DNA of 64,000 nt. Source: DASQZK01 sp963809925 (GTDB lineage: Bacteria; Bacteroidota; Bacteroidia; Bacteroidales; GCA-2748055). The notes beneath the pieces were generated by a model, which saw nothing but the letters and a program-made list of their open reading frames with translations, did no database searches and had not been told where the DNA came from. This document shows, piece by piece, positions 43,676 through 53,547 of the stretch (the first letter of the stretch is position 1; each line of letters opens with the position of its first letter). The position numbers and the translations under genes are program-made. The stretch lies in the NCBI GenBank assembly GCA_963809925.1, contig CAWELH010000009.1, positions 186,001 through 250,000 on the forward strand. The letters run 5' to 3'.

Positions 43676-44542
43676 ATGAGAACATTTCTGACGACAATCG
43701 TGCTGACCTGTCTGCTACCCATGAAGGTTCTTTCTCAGGACAAGCAGGCTTACACCATATACAATGCTGAAGGCAGGGAGGTAAAATGGAATAAAATGAT
43801 GAAGGATATTTCTTCCGCCGATGTGGTCTTTTTTGGCGAACAGCACAACGATCCCATAAGTCACTGGCTTGAATTACAGATAATGAAGGATCTGTATACT
43901 TACCGGGATGGAATGATCATTGCCGGTGCTGAAATGTTCGAACGTGACAACCAGGTGATTCTGGATGAATTTCTTGCTGGTAAATTTGATGATTCAAAGT
44001 TTGAGGATGATGCCAGGTTATGGAAAAATTACCCTACAGATTATAAGCCTCTGACCGATTTTGCCCTTAAAAACAAGATCCGTTTCGTAGCAACCAATAT
44101 TCCACGCCGGTATGCCAATATGGTATACAGGGGAGGATTTGAGTCACTCGGTGATCTGTCGGATGAGGCTAAACGTTTTATGGCGCCGATGCCCATAGAG
44201 TATGATCCGGAATTGCCATGTTACAAAAAAATGATGAGTATGGGCATGGGACACAGTCCTTCAGAAAATTTACCCAGGGCACAGGCTGTCAAAGATGCCA
44301 CCATGGGATATTTCATCGCCGAAAATATCCGTCCGGGTTATCTGATGATTCATTTTAACGGTGAGTATCATTCTGAAAACAAAGAAGGCATTCTGTGGTA
44401 CCTGAATAAATACAAGCCTGGATTAAATGTCAGGACAATTTCTGTTGTATTCCAGGAAGGAACCGGTGAACTGGAGGAGGGTAACCGCAACATTGCAGAT
44501 TACATTATTGTAGTTCCCGAAGATATGACCAGAACGTATTAG
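43676..44542 (+). CDS. ChaN-like (DUF399) haem-binding/Tiki-superfamily lipoprotein-type protein
   Basis: A 288-residue exported protein with a signal peptide (about 1-20, ending VLSQ). Family marks are VVFFGEQHNDPISHWLELQI near residue 50, GAEMFERDNQVILDEFLAG, KNYPTDYKPL, and HFNGEYHSENKEGILWYL near the C-terminus. Campylobacter ChaN binds haem and the wider Tiki/EreA-like fold includes metalloproteases, so a haem-related or hydrolytic role is possible. There is no lipobox cysteine. It stands alone and converges on alaS. Confidence 0.82.
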   Translation: MRTFLTTIVLTCLLPMKVLSQDKQAYTIYNAEGREVKWNKMMKDISSADVVFFGEQHNDPISHWLELQIMKDLYTYRDGMIIAGAEMFERDNQVILDEFLAGKFDDSKFEDDARLWKNYPTDYKPLTDFALKNKIRFVATNIPRRYANMVYRGGFESLGDLSDEAKRFMAPMPIEYDPELPCYKKMMSMGMGHSPSENLPRAQAVKDATMGYFIAENIRPGYLMIHFNGEYHSENKEGILWYLNKYKPGLNVRTISVVFQEGTGELEEGNRNIADYIIVVPEDMTRTY

Positions 44543-44694
44543 TCAATTGAGATCGAGGCCGGGTCCAGGAATCGAAGAATTCAGATTTGAAAACCTGCTG
44601 ATGCCTGGTGTATTTTCAGGATACTCTTTTCGCTTTCCAGCATTTTCATACTATACGACGACAGTGCCGGTAATCAAAGACCGGAGTGATTTAT

Positions 44695-47325
44695 TCAAAG
44701 TTTGGTAATCAGCTCTTTTGCCTTATTGACAGCACGCTGCAGACCATCGGGATCCTTGCCGCCGGCTGTTGCGTAAAAATCCTGACCCCCACCGCCTCCA
44801 CGAATTTCCGCGGCAAACTCACGGATCAGGGCAGAAGCATTAAGGTGTTTTTCTTTCACAAGCGAGTCAGAGATCATAATGCTCAGGTTTGCCTTTCCAT
44901 CCGATCCGCATCCCAGGATCAGGAACATATTGTCAAGTTCTCCCTTCAGTTGGTAGGAAAGATCCCTGAGTGCCCCGGCATTTTCCACATCAATAACTGC
45001 TCCGATAAATAATATATTACCGATCATTTCTCCCTGATTCTTTAACCGGCTTTTCACGGCAATAAGTTTTTCCTTCTCAAGTTCTTCCAGGCGATGTGCC
45101 AGTTCATTATTCTCCAGCATGATCTTTTCCACAGATTCAATAATGTTTTTTCCCGGAGAGAGCATGTTTTCAAGGGTAGCAATGGTATCATTCTGTCTGA
45201 AAATAAACTCTTCAGCCCGGTCACCCGTCACTGCCTCAATTCTTCTGATCCCGGCGGCAATAGCACTTTCCCTGGTAATTTTAAAAAAGCCGATTTGCCC
45301 CGTGGACTGCACGTGTGTACCGCCGCACAATTCAACCGAGTCACCAAACCTGATCACCCTGACGTGGTCGCCATATTTTTCACCGAACAGTGCCATCGCC
45401 CCCGTTTCAAGAGCCTCATCGACCGGCATCGCCCGATTTTCTGACAGAGCCAGATTTTGCCTGATTTCCTTGTTCACCATTTTCTCAATTGCTCTGATTT
45501 CTTCATCACTAACTTTTTGAAAATGGGAAAAATCAAATCTAAGGTAATCAGGATGAACGAGTGATCCCTTTTGTTCAACATGCGTACCAAGGATATTTCG
45601 AAGTGCATGATGCAGAAGATGCGTGGCAGTATGATTATTAGCGGTCGATGTTCTCAGGTGCACGTTAACAACTGCGGTGAATTCTTCTTCCGGGTGCACC
45701 GGAAGTTTGTTAACCAGGTGAAGGGTAAGGTTATGTTCTTTTAAAGTGTTGATGACCGGGAACTTTTCAGTGCTGCTCTGTATAAATCCACTGTCGCCTA
45801 TCTGGCCTCCGCTTTCTGCGTAGAAAGGTGTACGGTCAAAAACCAGCTGGTACAGGTCCCGGCCTTTTTGGGTTATTTTTCGGTACCGTATGATCTTTAC
45901 GGAAGTTTCCAGTATGTCATAGCCAACAAATTCAGGTTCGATCGTTTCCCTGCCGTCGACAACAATCCAGTCTTCCGTTTCTATGGCTGCGTCCACCTTT
46001 GAGCGTGCTTTCTGTCTTTTCATTTCCTCCTCAAACTCACCGGCTACAATGCCAAGGTGATGCTCTTTCAGGATCAGTTGTGTCAGATCAAACGGGAATC
46101 CGAATGTATCATAAAGTTCGAAGGCCACTTTCCCGCTGATTTTGTCCCTGCTCTCAACAAGAGTGCGCTCGATGATTTGATCAAGAAGGCTGATGCCTTT
46201 ATCGAGAGTCCGGAGAAATGAAAGTTCCTCTTCTTGGATTACTTTTTCGATAAGGTGTTGTTGTGATGCCAGTTCTGGATAGCTTTCACCCATGATTTTT
46301 ACCAGTTCCGGGACGAGCCGGTGGATAAATGGTTTATCCTGATTCAGGAAGGTAAAACCATAACGTACGGCGCGGCGAAGAATTCTTCTGATCACATAGC
46401 CGGCTTTAACATTGGAAGGAAGCTGGCCATCGGCTATAGCAAAAGCAATTGCTCTCAGGTGATCGGCAATAACCCTCATCGCTATAGTATTTTCTTTTCC
46501 TGAGTCCTTATTAACTCCCGTAAATTCCGAGATCTTACCAATAAGATGCTGGAAAATGTCGGTATCATAATTCGAAAGTTTGCCCTGAACGATCATACAC
46601 AGGCGTTCGAAGCCCATACCGGTATCCACGTGTTTGTTTGGCAGAGCTTCCAGACTTCCGTTTGCCTTCCTGTTATACTGAATGAATACGAGGTTCCAGA
46701 TTTCAATGACCAGTGGATTGTTGCTGTTTACGAGTTCACTTCCGTCAAGAGCTCGCCGTTCCTCATCAGTTCGAAGGTCAACATGGATTTCTGAACAGGG
46801 TCCGCAGGGTCCGGTATCGCCCATTTCCCAGAAATTATCCTTTCGGGAGCCGGTAAGAATTCTAGCCTCAGGAATGGTTTGCTTCCAGATGTCAAAGGCT
46901 TCCTTGTCGATGGAAAGCCCGTCGGTATCATCCCCACCGAAAACGGTTACATAAAGTCGTTCCTTATCGATACCAAGAACGCCTGTCAGAAACTCCCATG
47001 CCCAGGCAATGGCTTCCTTTTTAAAATAATCACCAAAGGACCAGTTACCGAGCATTTCAAACATTGTATGGTGATAGGTATCGTGGCCAACTTCTTCCAG
47101 GTCATTATGTTTGCCAGAAACCCTCAAACATTTCTGTGTATTAGCAACCCGCAGCCTCGATGGACTTGCCTGCCCCAGAAATATATCCTTGAACTGATTC
47201 ATACCCGCATTCGTAAACATCAATGTCGGATCATTCTTCACCACCATCGGGGCAGAGGGTATAATATCATGTCCCTTGCTCCTGAAGAATTCTAAAAACG
47301 CCGTTCTGATCTCGTTTGACGTCAT
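44695..47325 (-). CDS. alaS: Alanine--tRNA ligase
   Basis: Charges tRNA-Ala. The 876-residue protein has all domains: class II core (FTNAGMNQFKDIFLG, HHTMFEMLGNWSFGDYFKKE, TGMGFERL), the editing domain with zinc ligands HTATHLLHHALR and CGGTHVQSTGQIG, and the C-Ala/DHHA1 region ending RGGGGGQDFYATAGG. Start MTSNEIRTAFLEFFRSKGH at 47325 is typical. It diverges from the M23 peptidase trio. Confidence 0.97.
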   Translation of the reverse strand: MTSNEIRTAFLEFFRSKGHDIIPSAPMVVKNDPTLMFTNAGMNQFKDIFLGQASPSRLRVANTQKCLRVSGKHNDLEEVGHDTYHHTMFEMLGNWSFGDYFKKEAIAWAWEFLTGVLGIDKERLYVTVFGGDDTDGLSIDKEAFDIWKQTIPEARILTGSRKDNFWEMGDTGPCGPCSEIHVDLRTDEERRALDGSELVNSNNPLVIEIWNLVFIQYNRKANGSLEALPNKHVDTGMGFERLCMIVQGKLSNYDTDIFQHLIGKISEFTGVNKDSGKENTIAMRVIADHLRAIAFAIADGQLPSNVKAGYVIRRILRRAVRYGFTFLNQDKPFIHRLVPELVKIMGESYPELASQQHLIEKVIQEEELSFLRTLDKGISLLDQIIERTLVESRDKISGKVAFELYDTFGFPFDLTQLILKEHHLGIVAGEFEEEMKRQKARSKVDAAIETEDWIVVDGRETIEPEFVGYDILETSVKIIRYRKITQKGRDLYQLVFDRTPFYAESGGQIGDSGFIQSSTEKFPVINTLKEHNLTLHLVNKLPVHPEEEFTAVVNVHLRTSTANNHTATHLLHHALRNILGTHVEQKGSLVHPDYLRFDFSHFQKVSDEEIRAIEKMVNKEIRQNLALSENRAMPVDEALETGAMALFGEKYGDHVRVIRFGDSVELCGGTHVQSTGQIGFFKITRESAIAAGIRRIEAVTGDRAEEFIFRQNDTIATLENMLSPGKNIIESVEKIMLENNELAHRLEELEKEKLIAVKSRLKNQGEMIGNILFIGAVIDVENAGALRDLSYQLKGELDNMFLILGCGSDGKANLSIMISDSLVKEKHLNASALIREFAAEIRGGGGGQDFYATAGGKDPDGLQRAVNKAKELITKL

Positions 47326-47496
47326 GCCGCCCCTTTATTTATAATGAGTAAAAATTGGATTCAGTGTGTAACCTATTATTTGGAATGCCTGTAAAATAGC
47401 CAAGACCGTAGATTCCAAGGTTGTAAAATTAATTTAATTAATTTACATTTGAACGACTCATCGGTTACTTTTATCTGTAAGCATTGATAATCAGGT

Positions 47497-48450
47497 ATGT
47501 TAAGAGCAAAATACTACTTAAACCCAGAGACCTTATTATTTGAAAAGGTTCATAAGCCCCTCGGTATTAGAATACGGAACGGCTTGTTATGCTTTATGGT
47601 ACTTGTTGCCTTTGCAGCCGGAAGTCGTGCGCTTCTCGATAGAAAATTCGACTCTCCCCGGATTAAATCTTTCACGGAGAAAAATGCGATGTTAAAACAC
47701 TCCTACGCAGAATTAAATAATGCAATCCTATCGGCTGAATCTATTCTGAAAGATATTCAACTCCGGGACGATGAGATGTACAGAAGCGTATTTAATATGG
47801 AACCCATTCCCGGATCTGTGAGAGAGGCTGGTTTTGGGGGTTCCGAGAACTATGAAGCTATGCTTTTTTCACGTAATGTGAAGATTGTAACCAATACTGC
47901 CAGGAAACTTGAAAAGCTCACAACAAAAGCACGGATACAGTCCAAATCGCTTACCGACCTTTATGCAAAGGCCAGGGAACAGCAAAAATTCGTGTCGCAT
48001 AAACCATCAATTCAGCCACTCTCGCCAGGTGATAAATTCTGGCTTACATCCAGCTTTGGATACAGGCAGGACCCCTTTACAGGAGCGAGAAGAATGCATG
48101 CAGGACTTGATATGGCTGGTAATATTGGATTGAAAATATATGCTACGGGCGACGGTGTGGTCACAACGGCAAGGTTAAATGTGCATGGTTATGGTAAAGA
48201 GATAGAAGTAAACCACGGATTTGGCTATGCTTCAAGATATGGCCACCTGAGCAAGATCCTTGTCAAACAAGGCGACAAAGTAAAACGTGGTCAGCTTATC
48301 GGTGAACTGGGAAGTACAGGCAGATCAACAGGCCCCCATCTTCATTATGAAGTTCGTTTTCATGACACTCCGTTAAATCCGCTTTTATACTACTATGAGG
48401 ATCTGTCTCCCGTGGAGTTCGATAAAATTACCGCACAGGTTAACAAATAA
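47497..48450 (+). CDS. M23 family peptidase, first of three in tandem
   Basis: A 317-residue single-pass membrane protein with an N-terminal cytoplasmic stretch (FEKVHKPLGIRIRN), a membrane helix (about 30-48), a coiled region, and a C-terminal LytM/M23 domain. Zinc ligands are in RRMHAGLDMAGN (H, D) and GPHLHYEVRF (HxH). Such proteins cut peptidoglycan cross-links or activate amidases. Overall length and layout match the next two genes, and they share the YNPDTL-like N-terminus (here YLNPETLLFEKV). Confidence 0.9.
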   Translation: MLRAKYYLNPETLLFEKVHKPLGIRIRNGLLCFMVLVAFAAGSRALLDRKFDSPRIKSFTEKNAMLKHSYAELNNAILSAESILKDIQLRDDEMYRSVFNMEPIPGSVREAGFGGSENYEAMLFSRNVKIVTNTARKLEKLTTKARIQSKSLTDLYAKAREQQKFVSHKPSIQPLSPGDKFWLTSSFGYRQDPFTGARRMHAGLDMAGNIGLKIYATGDGVVTTARLNVHGYGKEIEVNHGFGYASRYGHLSKILVKQGDKVKRGQLIGELGSTGRSTGPHLHYEVRFHDTPLNPLLYYYEDLSPVEFDKITAQVNK

Positions 48451-48507
48451 TAGAGTTAAAACTAACTGCATTTGGTTTTTTTATTATTTTAGCCATCAAA
48501 AGCTATT

Positions 48508-49476
48508 TTGATGAGTTCTGGCAAGTACAAATTTAATCCGGATAAACTTCATTACTCGCAGTTAGATAACAATCTGAAAAATAGGGTATTAAAAATTTCA
48601 GCCTTTGTTATGGCCAGTCTGGTCATTGCATTTGTAATCCTTGTTTGTTACTCTTTGATTTTTGATACGCCCAGGGAAAGAGAAGTCAGGCAGGAAAACG
48701 AAGCACTTTCGCAGGATTATATAGTACTAAGTCAGAAATTTGAGCGGGTTGATACTGTGCTTCAGGAGCTAAAGAATATTGATGAGAATATTTACAAAAC
48801 CATTTTTGAAACGGAGCCTCTGGGAGGTCATACGACCAGGAATCTAAGTTTCGAAGATTACGCCCACCTTCTCAGCCTCCCAAACGATGTGATTGTAGAT
48901 TCGACCGATTCCGAACTTAACGGTACCATGAACATTGTCAGCAGGCAGTCATCGGAATACCGGAACCTTCTCGCAAATGCCGGCCGCCGAAATGAAATGC
49001 TCTCCTGTATTCCGGCCATACAACCGGTAAATAATGAGGATCTGACAAGACTTGCGTCCGGCTTTGGTTACAGGATGCATCCAATATATAAAATTGAAAA
49101 ATTTCACAGTGGGATAGATTTTACCGCACCTTCGGGTTCAGAGGTATTTGCTACCGGCGACGGAGTCGTGGCAGATATAGACAGAACGGGCAGAGGTCCT
49201 GGAAATGCGATAATGATAGATCATGGTTTCGGTTATAAGACGGCATACAGCCATCTAGAGAAAATTAGTGTCAGATCCGGTCAGAAGGTTAAACGTGGTG
49301 AAGTGATCGGACTGGTTGGAAATTCCGGATTATCAGTAGCACCGCACCTGCATTATGAGGTGTTGTTGCATGGTGATCAGGTAAACCCGGTGAACTACTT
49401 TTTTCTTGACCTTAACCCTCAGGAATACAACAGGATGATTGAGCTTTCGGTTAAATCGGGACAATCTTTTGATTAA
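48508..49476 (+). CDS. M23 family peptidase, second of three in tandem
   Basis: A 322-residue paralogue: N-terminal KFNPDKLHYSQ, membrane helix (about 28-52), coiled segment, and M23 domain with FGYRMHPIYKIEKFHSGID and the HxH pair in PHLHYEVLLH. All zinc-binding residues are present. It starts 57 bases after the first copy. Confidence 0.9.
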   Translation: MMSSGKYKFNPDKLHYSQLDNNLKNRVLKISAFVMASLVIAFVILVCYSLIFDTPREREVRQENEALSQDYIVLSQKFERVDTVLQELKNIDENIYKTIFETEPLGGHTTRNLSFEDYAHLLSLPNDVIVDSTDSELNGTMNIVSRQSSEYRNLLANAGRRNEMLSCIPAIQPVNNEDLTRLASGFGYRMHPIYKIEKFHSGIDFTAPSGSEVFATGDGVVADIDRTGRGPGNAIMIDHGFGYKTAYSHLEKISVRSGQKVKRGEVIGLVGNSGLSVAPHLHYEVLLHGDQVNPVNYFFLDLNPQEYNRMIELSVKSGQSFD

Positions 49477-49499
49477 TTAACATAAGGACTCTTCCTGAC

Positions 49500-50477
49500 A
49501 TGGCTTCTGAAAAATTCCTTTACAATCCTGATACCCTGCAGTTTGAAAGGGTAACACTTACATTTCGGCAGCGATTTCTCAAATCCCTGCCTTTTATACT
49601 TCTCTCCGGTGCATTTTTCGGTCTCATGTTTACAGCATGGAACAGCAGGCTTGAAACACCCAGCATAAAGGAATTGTATGAAAACCAATCTGGCATTCTT
49701 CTTAAACTTAACCTTCTTAAAGCCAATCTCATCGGACTGGAAAACACCATCGAAGATATACGGTACAATGACGATAATATTTACAGAACGTATTTCGAAG
49801 TTGATCCCCTGCCTGAATCGAAACGGAATGCCGGTTTTGGGGGAAATGAGAATGGAAAGCGTTATAACACTTCTGCCTATTCGCCACAGGTAGCGATGAT
49901 CGACCAGCAACTGGATATCCTGGCCAAAAAACTGGTCATTCAGTCAAAATCTTACGATGAGGTGATCGAGATGGCGAAGACCAAAGAAAAACGCCTCGCC
50001 GCGCGTCCGGGAATACAGCCCATAAGTATCAAGGATTTTATCAGGTTCGGCTCCCCATTTGGAATGCGCATGCATCCGATACTTAAAGTCAGAAAAATGC
50101 ATGAAGGCATCGATCTTACCGCCCCCCGGGGGACAAAAATATTTGCTACCGCTGACGGAATTGTAACCCAAGCCGCCCTCACCGGAGGAGGATACGGAAA
50201 TAAAATTGTTATCGATCATGGCTTTGGTTATCAGACACTGTATGGGCATTTGTATAAGATACTCGTTGAACCCGGACAGAAGGTCAATCGAGGTGATGTC
50301 ATCGGACTCGTCGGATCAACAGGTCTATCGGTTTGTCCCCATCTTCATTACGAAGTGATCATTAACGGAAGGAAGGTCAACCCCATAAATTATTATACGA
50401 ATGACCTTACGGCAGCAGAGTACGATCACATGATCGAACTTCTTTCAGATGCCGATCCAGGCTTCGATATAAACTAG
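49500..50477 (+). CDS. M23 family peptidase, third of three in tandem
   Basis: A 325-residue paralogue: N-terminal FLYNPDTLQFERVTLTFRQ, a membrane helix (about 30-50), coiled segment, and M23 domain with FGMRMHPILKVRKMHEGID, GFGYQTLYGHLYKI and PHLHYEVIINGRK. Zinc ligands are intact. It follows the second copy by 23 bases; the three are probably one operon. Confidence 0.9.
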   Translation: MASEKFLYNPDTLQFERVTLTFRQRFLKSLPFILLSGAFFGLMFTAWNSRLETPSIKELYENQSGILLKLNLLKANLIGLENTIEDIRYNDDNIYRTYFEVDPLPESKRNAGFGGNENGKRYNTSAYSPQVAMIDQQLDILAKKLVIQSKSYDEVIEMAKTKEKRLAARPGIQPISIKDFIRFGSPFGMRMHPILKVRKMHEGIDLTAPRGTKIFATADGIVTQAALTGGGYGNKIVIDHGFGYQTLYGHLYKILVEPGQKVNRGDVIGLVGSTGLSVCPHLHYEVIINGRKVNPINYYTNDLTAAEYDHMIELLSDADPGFDIN

Positions 50478-50573
50478 CCGGCCATTGCTGATCCAGGTAT
50501 AATTTCCATCACAGGTGCATTTCTAAAAAATTCCAATTAATTTTGGACCCTGGAAGGATATAAAGAAAGAGAT

Positions 50574-51809
50574 ATGGTGAGATTGCGTTTTGTGCAGGGT
50601 CTGATTCTAATGGTGCTATTCCTGCCGGCTGTAAAAGCGGGGATACCGTTATCTTTCATTCATGCGAACATAAGCCTTGAGACTGGTCGGGATACGACCA
50701 TTGAAATACCGCACAGTTTCCACGATGAAATGTTGGAGATCGAGAGGTCATACAGCATCGTCCATATCACGCCACTCAACGACAGTCTTATAATCTTGAA
50801 GATTCGCCACGGACTGCCGGGACCCGGAAAGCAAATATCCATAATTGCCGTAGGCGATATTATGCCTGGCACGAATTATCCCAAAGAGTCTTACCTGCCA
50901 CCCGACTGCAGTGCCCTGTTCCGTCCGGTAAATGATCTGATCCGTTCTGCAGATATTGCTACCGGAAATCTCGAAGGCGTCTTCTCTTCGGTTGGCGGTA
51001 CACCAAAAACCTGCAAAGACCCGGATAACTGCTATGTTTTCAGGATACCTGACGAATATATCCATGATATTATCGATGCAGGCTTTGACATCCTGGGAAC
51101 CGCCAACAACCATGTCAATGATTTCGGCCCTGTTGGAAGAGCCAGTACAGCAGCTTTACTTGAAAAAGCCGGCGTGCACTTTGCCGGCTTCAGCAATTTT
51201 CCATATACTGTGTACCAATGCCAGGGACTAAAGGTAGCCTATTGTGCCTTTGCACCTCATACCGGTACGCTCGACCTGAAAGATTATAAAGGCGCGGCCG
51301 CTTTGATTCGTCAATTGGATGCGCAATGTGACATCGTTATCGTTGGATTTCATGGCGGTGCTGAAGGAAGAGATCATCAGCATGTTACCAGGCAGGATGA
51401 AGATTTCCTGGGAAACAACCGGGGTAACGTATATGAATTTGCCCATACTGTAATTGATGCCGGTGCCGACCTTGTAATTGGAAGCGGCCCTCATGTTGTA
51501 AGGGCTGTCGAATTTTACAAAGGAAAGCTGATTGCCTACAGCCTTGGGAATTTTTGCACCTGGTCGAGGTTTAATCTTTCAGGACCGAATGCAAATGCGC
51601 CCGTTCTGCAGGTCTGGCTCGACCATTCCGGAAATTATCTCAAGGCGAGAATATATTCATTTTACCAGGCAGGGGAGGGCGGACCTATACCGGATCAACG
51701 TGGTAATGCAGTGAAGAAGATCCGCGAACTCACGATGCTCGATTTTCCTGAATCGGATATTAACATTGATGATGATGGATGGATCGAAAGCCCGGCCGGT
51801 AAGAATTAG
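50574..51809 (+). CDS. CapA family protein (metallophosphatase-like)
   Basis: A 411-residue exported protein with a signal peptide (about 1-22). The CapA/PGA_cap fold is shown by IIAVGDIMPGTNYP near residue 95, RSADIATGNLEGV, DILGTANNHVNDFG, IVGFHGGAEGRDHQ, ADLVIGSGPHVVRAVE and LIAYSLGNFC. In Bacillus CapA/PgsA takes part in polyglutamate synthesis; in other bacteria the role is not defined. An extra 90-residue N-terminal part has no match I can name. A related gene on the other strand is at 54351-55517. Confidence 0.85.
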   Translation: MVRLRFVQGLILMVLFLPAVKAGIPLSFIHANISLETGRDTTIEIPHSFHDEMLEIERSYSIVHITPLNDSLIILKIRHGLPGPGKQISIIAVGDIMPGTNYPKESYLPPDCSALFRPVNDLIRSADIATGNLEGVFSSVGGTPKTCKDPDNCYVFRIPDEYIHDIIDAGFDILGTANNHVNDFGPVGRASTAALLEKAGVHFAGFSNFPYTVYQCQGLKVAYCAFAPHTGTLDLKDYKGAAALIRQLDAQCDIVIVGFHGGAEGRDHQHVTRQDEDFLGNNRGNVYEFAHTVIDAGADLVIGSGPHVVRAVEFYKGKLIAYSLGNFCTWSRFNLSGPNANAPVLQVWLDHSGNYLKARIYSFYQAGEGGPIPDQRGNAVKKIRELTMLDFPESDINIDDDGWIESPAGKN

Positions 51810-51988
51810 CAATGGATTTTTTTGATTGGGAGTCAGTTTAATCATTTTGGCCGAATTTATGGAGATACAATTGACCCAAACAGACACGGACAGATGTTTG
51901 TAGAAAATGCTTCCCAGAAATCAGTTGAATTGATTGCTTTTTCATTTGAATTTTCATACTTTGCTCATTCTGTTCTAATCTCAAAAAA

Positions 51989-52330
51989 ATGCCGTACAAG
52001 GAATCGAAAGTCGAGAAATTATATTACTCGATAGGTGAAGTTGCGGAAATGTTTACTGTTAATACTTCTCTGATCAGATTCTGGGAAAGAGAGTTTGATA
52101 TTATCAAACCCAAAAAGAACAAGAAAGGGAACAGGCTATTTACAAAGGAGGATATTGATAATTTTCATATCATTTATCACCTTGTAAAGGAGAAAGGGAT
52201 GACACTTAAGGGAGCACAAAAGAAAATGAAGGAAAACAAGGATGGTACCGTGAAGGATTTTGAAGTGATACAGACGTTAAGCGGTATCAGGCAGATGCTC
52301 CTCGATATCAGGGAGGAACTGGAGAGCTGA
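51989..52330 (+). CDS. MerR family transcriptional regulator
   Basis: A 113-residue DNA-binding protein. The MerR helix-turn-helix and wing are clear: YYSIGEVAEMFTVNTSLIRF, WEREFDII and NRLFTKEDIDNFHIIYHLVK. A short dimerisation helix ends it; no ligand-binding cysteines are present. It precedes nif3 by 118 bases, in an order common in Bacteroidota. Target genes are unknown. Confidence 0.88.
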   Translation: MPYKESKVEKLYYSIGEVAEMFTVNTSLIRFWEREFDIIKPKKNKKGNRLFTKEDIDNFHIIYHLVKEKGMTLKGAQKKMKENKDGTVKDFEVIQTLSGIRQMLLDIREELES

Positions 52331-52448
52331 ACAAGCCTCCGCTTTCATTTACATTCCCGCTGCCCGTAGTATTCCCATCCTGCTGTTGACGGGCAGTTGG
52401 CATGCCACCATTCCGGCAATTTCCCACAAACATTTGAAATCAATAATT

Positions 52449-53543
52449 ATGAAACTGAAGGAGATCGTTTCCTTGTTCGAGCAGACCGCCTCATTCTCAT
52501 TCCAGGAATCATATGATAATTCAGGCTTGCAAACCGGCTTTCCGGACATGGAAGTAAACGGTGCTCTGATCACCCTGGATGTTACGGAAAGTGTCATCGA
52601 TGAAGCCCTTAAACTGGGCTATAACCTGATCATTTCCCATCATCCAGTGATATTTGGCAGCCTGAAATCACTGACCGGGAAAAATCTTACAGAACGGATT
52701 GTATTAAAAGCGGTTAAAAATGATATAGCAATACTGTCGGTGCATACCAACATTGACAGCGTTTATGAGGGTGTAAATGGCCGGATATGTGATAAGCTTG
52801 GTCTGAAGCAGAGGAGTATTCTGTCTCCTGCAGAGGATAAATTGTCCAAACTGGTATTCTTTGTCCCTGCTGCCCATGCCGAGAAAGTACGGGAGGCGGT
52901 TTTCCTGGCCGGGGCAGGAGTGATAGGTGAATATGATCAGTGCAGTTATAATGTTGATGGTATAGGGTCATTCAGAGCTTCTGAGAAAGCAAAACCATTT
53001 GTCGGGGAAAAGGGCCGAATCCATTTTGAAAAGGAAACAAGGGTTGAAACCATCCTGCCCACACACATGAGTGACAGGGTTATTGCAGCCATGGTTGAAA
53101 GCCATCCCTATGAGGAAGTAGCCTGGGATCTGTATCCCCTTTCAAATAAATACCAGAGAGCAGGAATGGGTATGACCGGTGAATTCGAAGAAGGGATGGA
53201 GGAACACGACTTCCTGAATGCCGCGAAGGTCATCTTCAATGCGGGATGCGTCAGGTATACAGCACTTACCGGCAAAAAGATAAGGAAAGTTGCAGTATGC
53301 GGAGGTAGCGGTAGTTTTCTTCTCGGTAAGGCCATTTCTGCAGGCTGTGATGCCTTTGTCTCCGGCGATTTTAAATACCATCAGTTCTTTGAAGCCGACG
53401 GCAGGATTCTTGTGGCTGATATCGGACATTATGAAAGTGAACAATTTACAAAAGAACTCTTTTATGAATTAGTTACAGAAAATTTCCCTAAATTTGCAGT
53501 TCATTTATCGGATGTAAATACAAATCCAATTAATTATATATAG
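52449..53543 (+). CDS. Nif3-like dinuclear metal-centre hexameric protein
   Basis: A 364-residue protein of the NIF3/YbgI family, which binds two metals and may act as a hydrolase or metallochaperone; function unsettled. Metal motifs are ISHHPVIF near residue 65 and SVHTNID, then GCDAFVSGDFKYHQF and ADIGHYESEQF at the end. The middle (about 130-230) carries the PII/CutA-like insert of the longer form. Start is ATG 52449 (MKLKEIVSLFEQTASF); upstream in-frame codons lack family similarity. It ends 4 bases before the zinc-ribbon gene. Confidence 0.9.
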   Translation: MKLKEIVSLFEQTASFSFQESYDNSGLQTGFPDMEVNGALITLDVTESVIDEALKLGYNLIISHHPVIFGSLKSLTGKNLTERIVLKAVKNDIAILSVHTNIDSVYEGVNGRICDKLGLKQRSILSPAEDKLSKLVFFVPAAHAEKVREAVFLAGAGVIGEYDQCSYNVDGIGSFRASEKAKPFVGEKGRIHFEKETRVETILPTHMSDRVIAAMVESHPYEEVAWDLYPLSNKYQRAGMGMTGEFEEGMEEHDFLNAAKVIFNAGCVRYTALTGKKIRKVAVCGGSGSFLLGKAISAGCDAFVSGDFKYHQFFEADGRILVADIGHYESEQFTKELFYELVTENFPKFAVHLSDVNTNPINYI

Positions 53544-53547
53544 TCCT

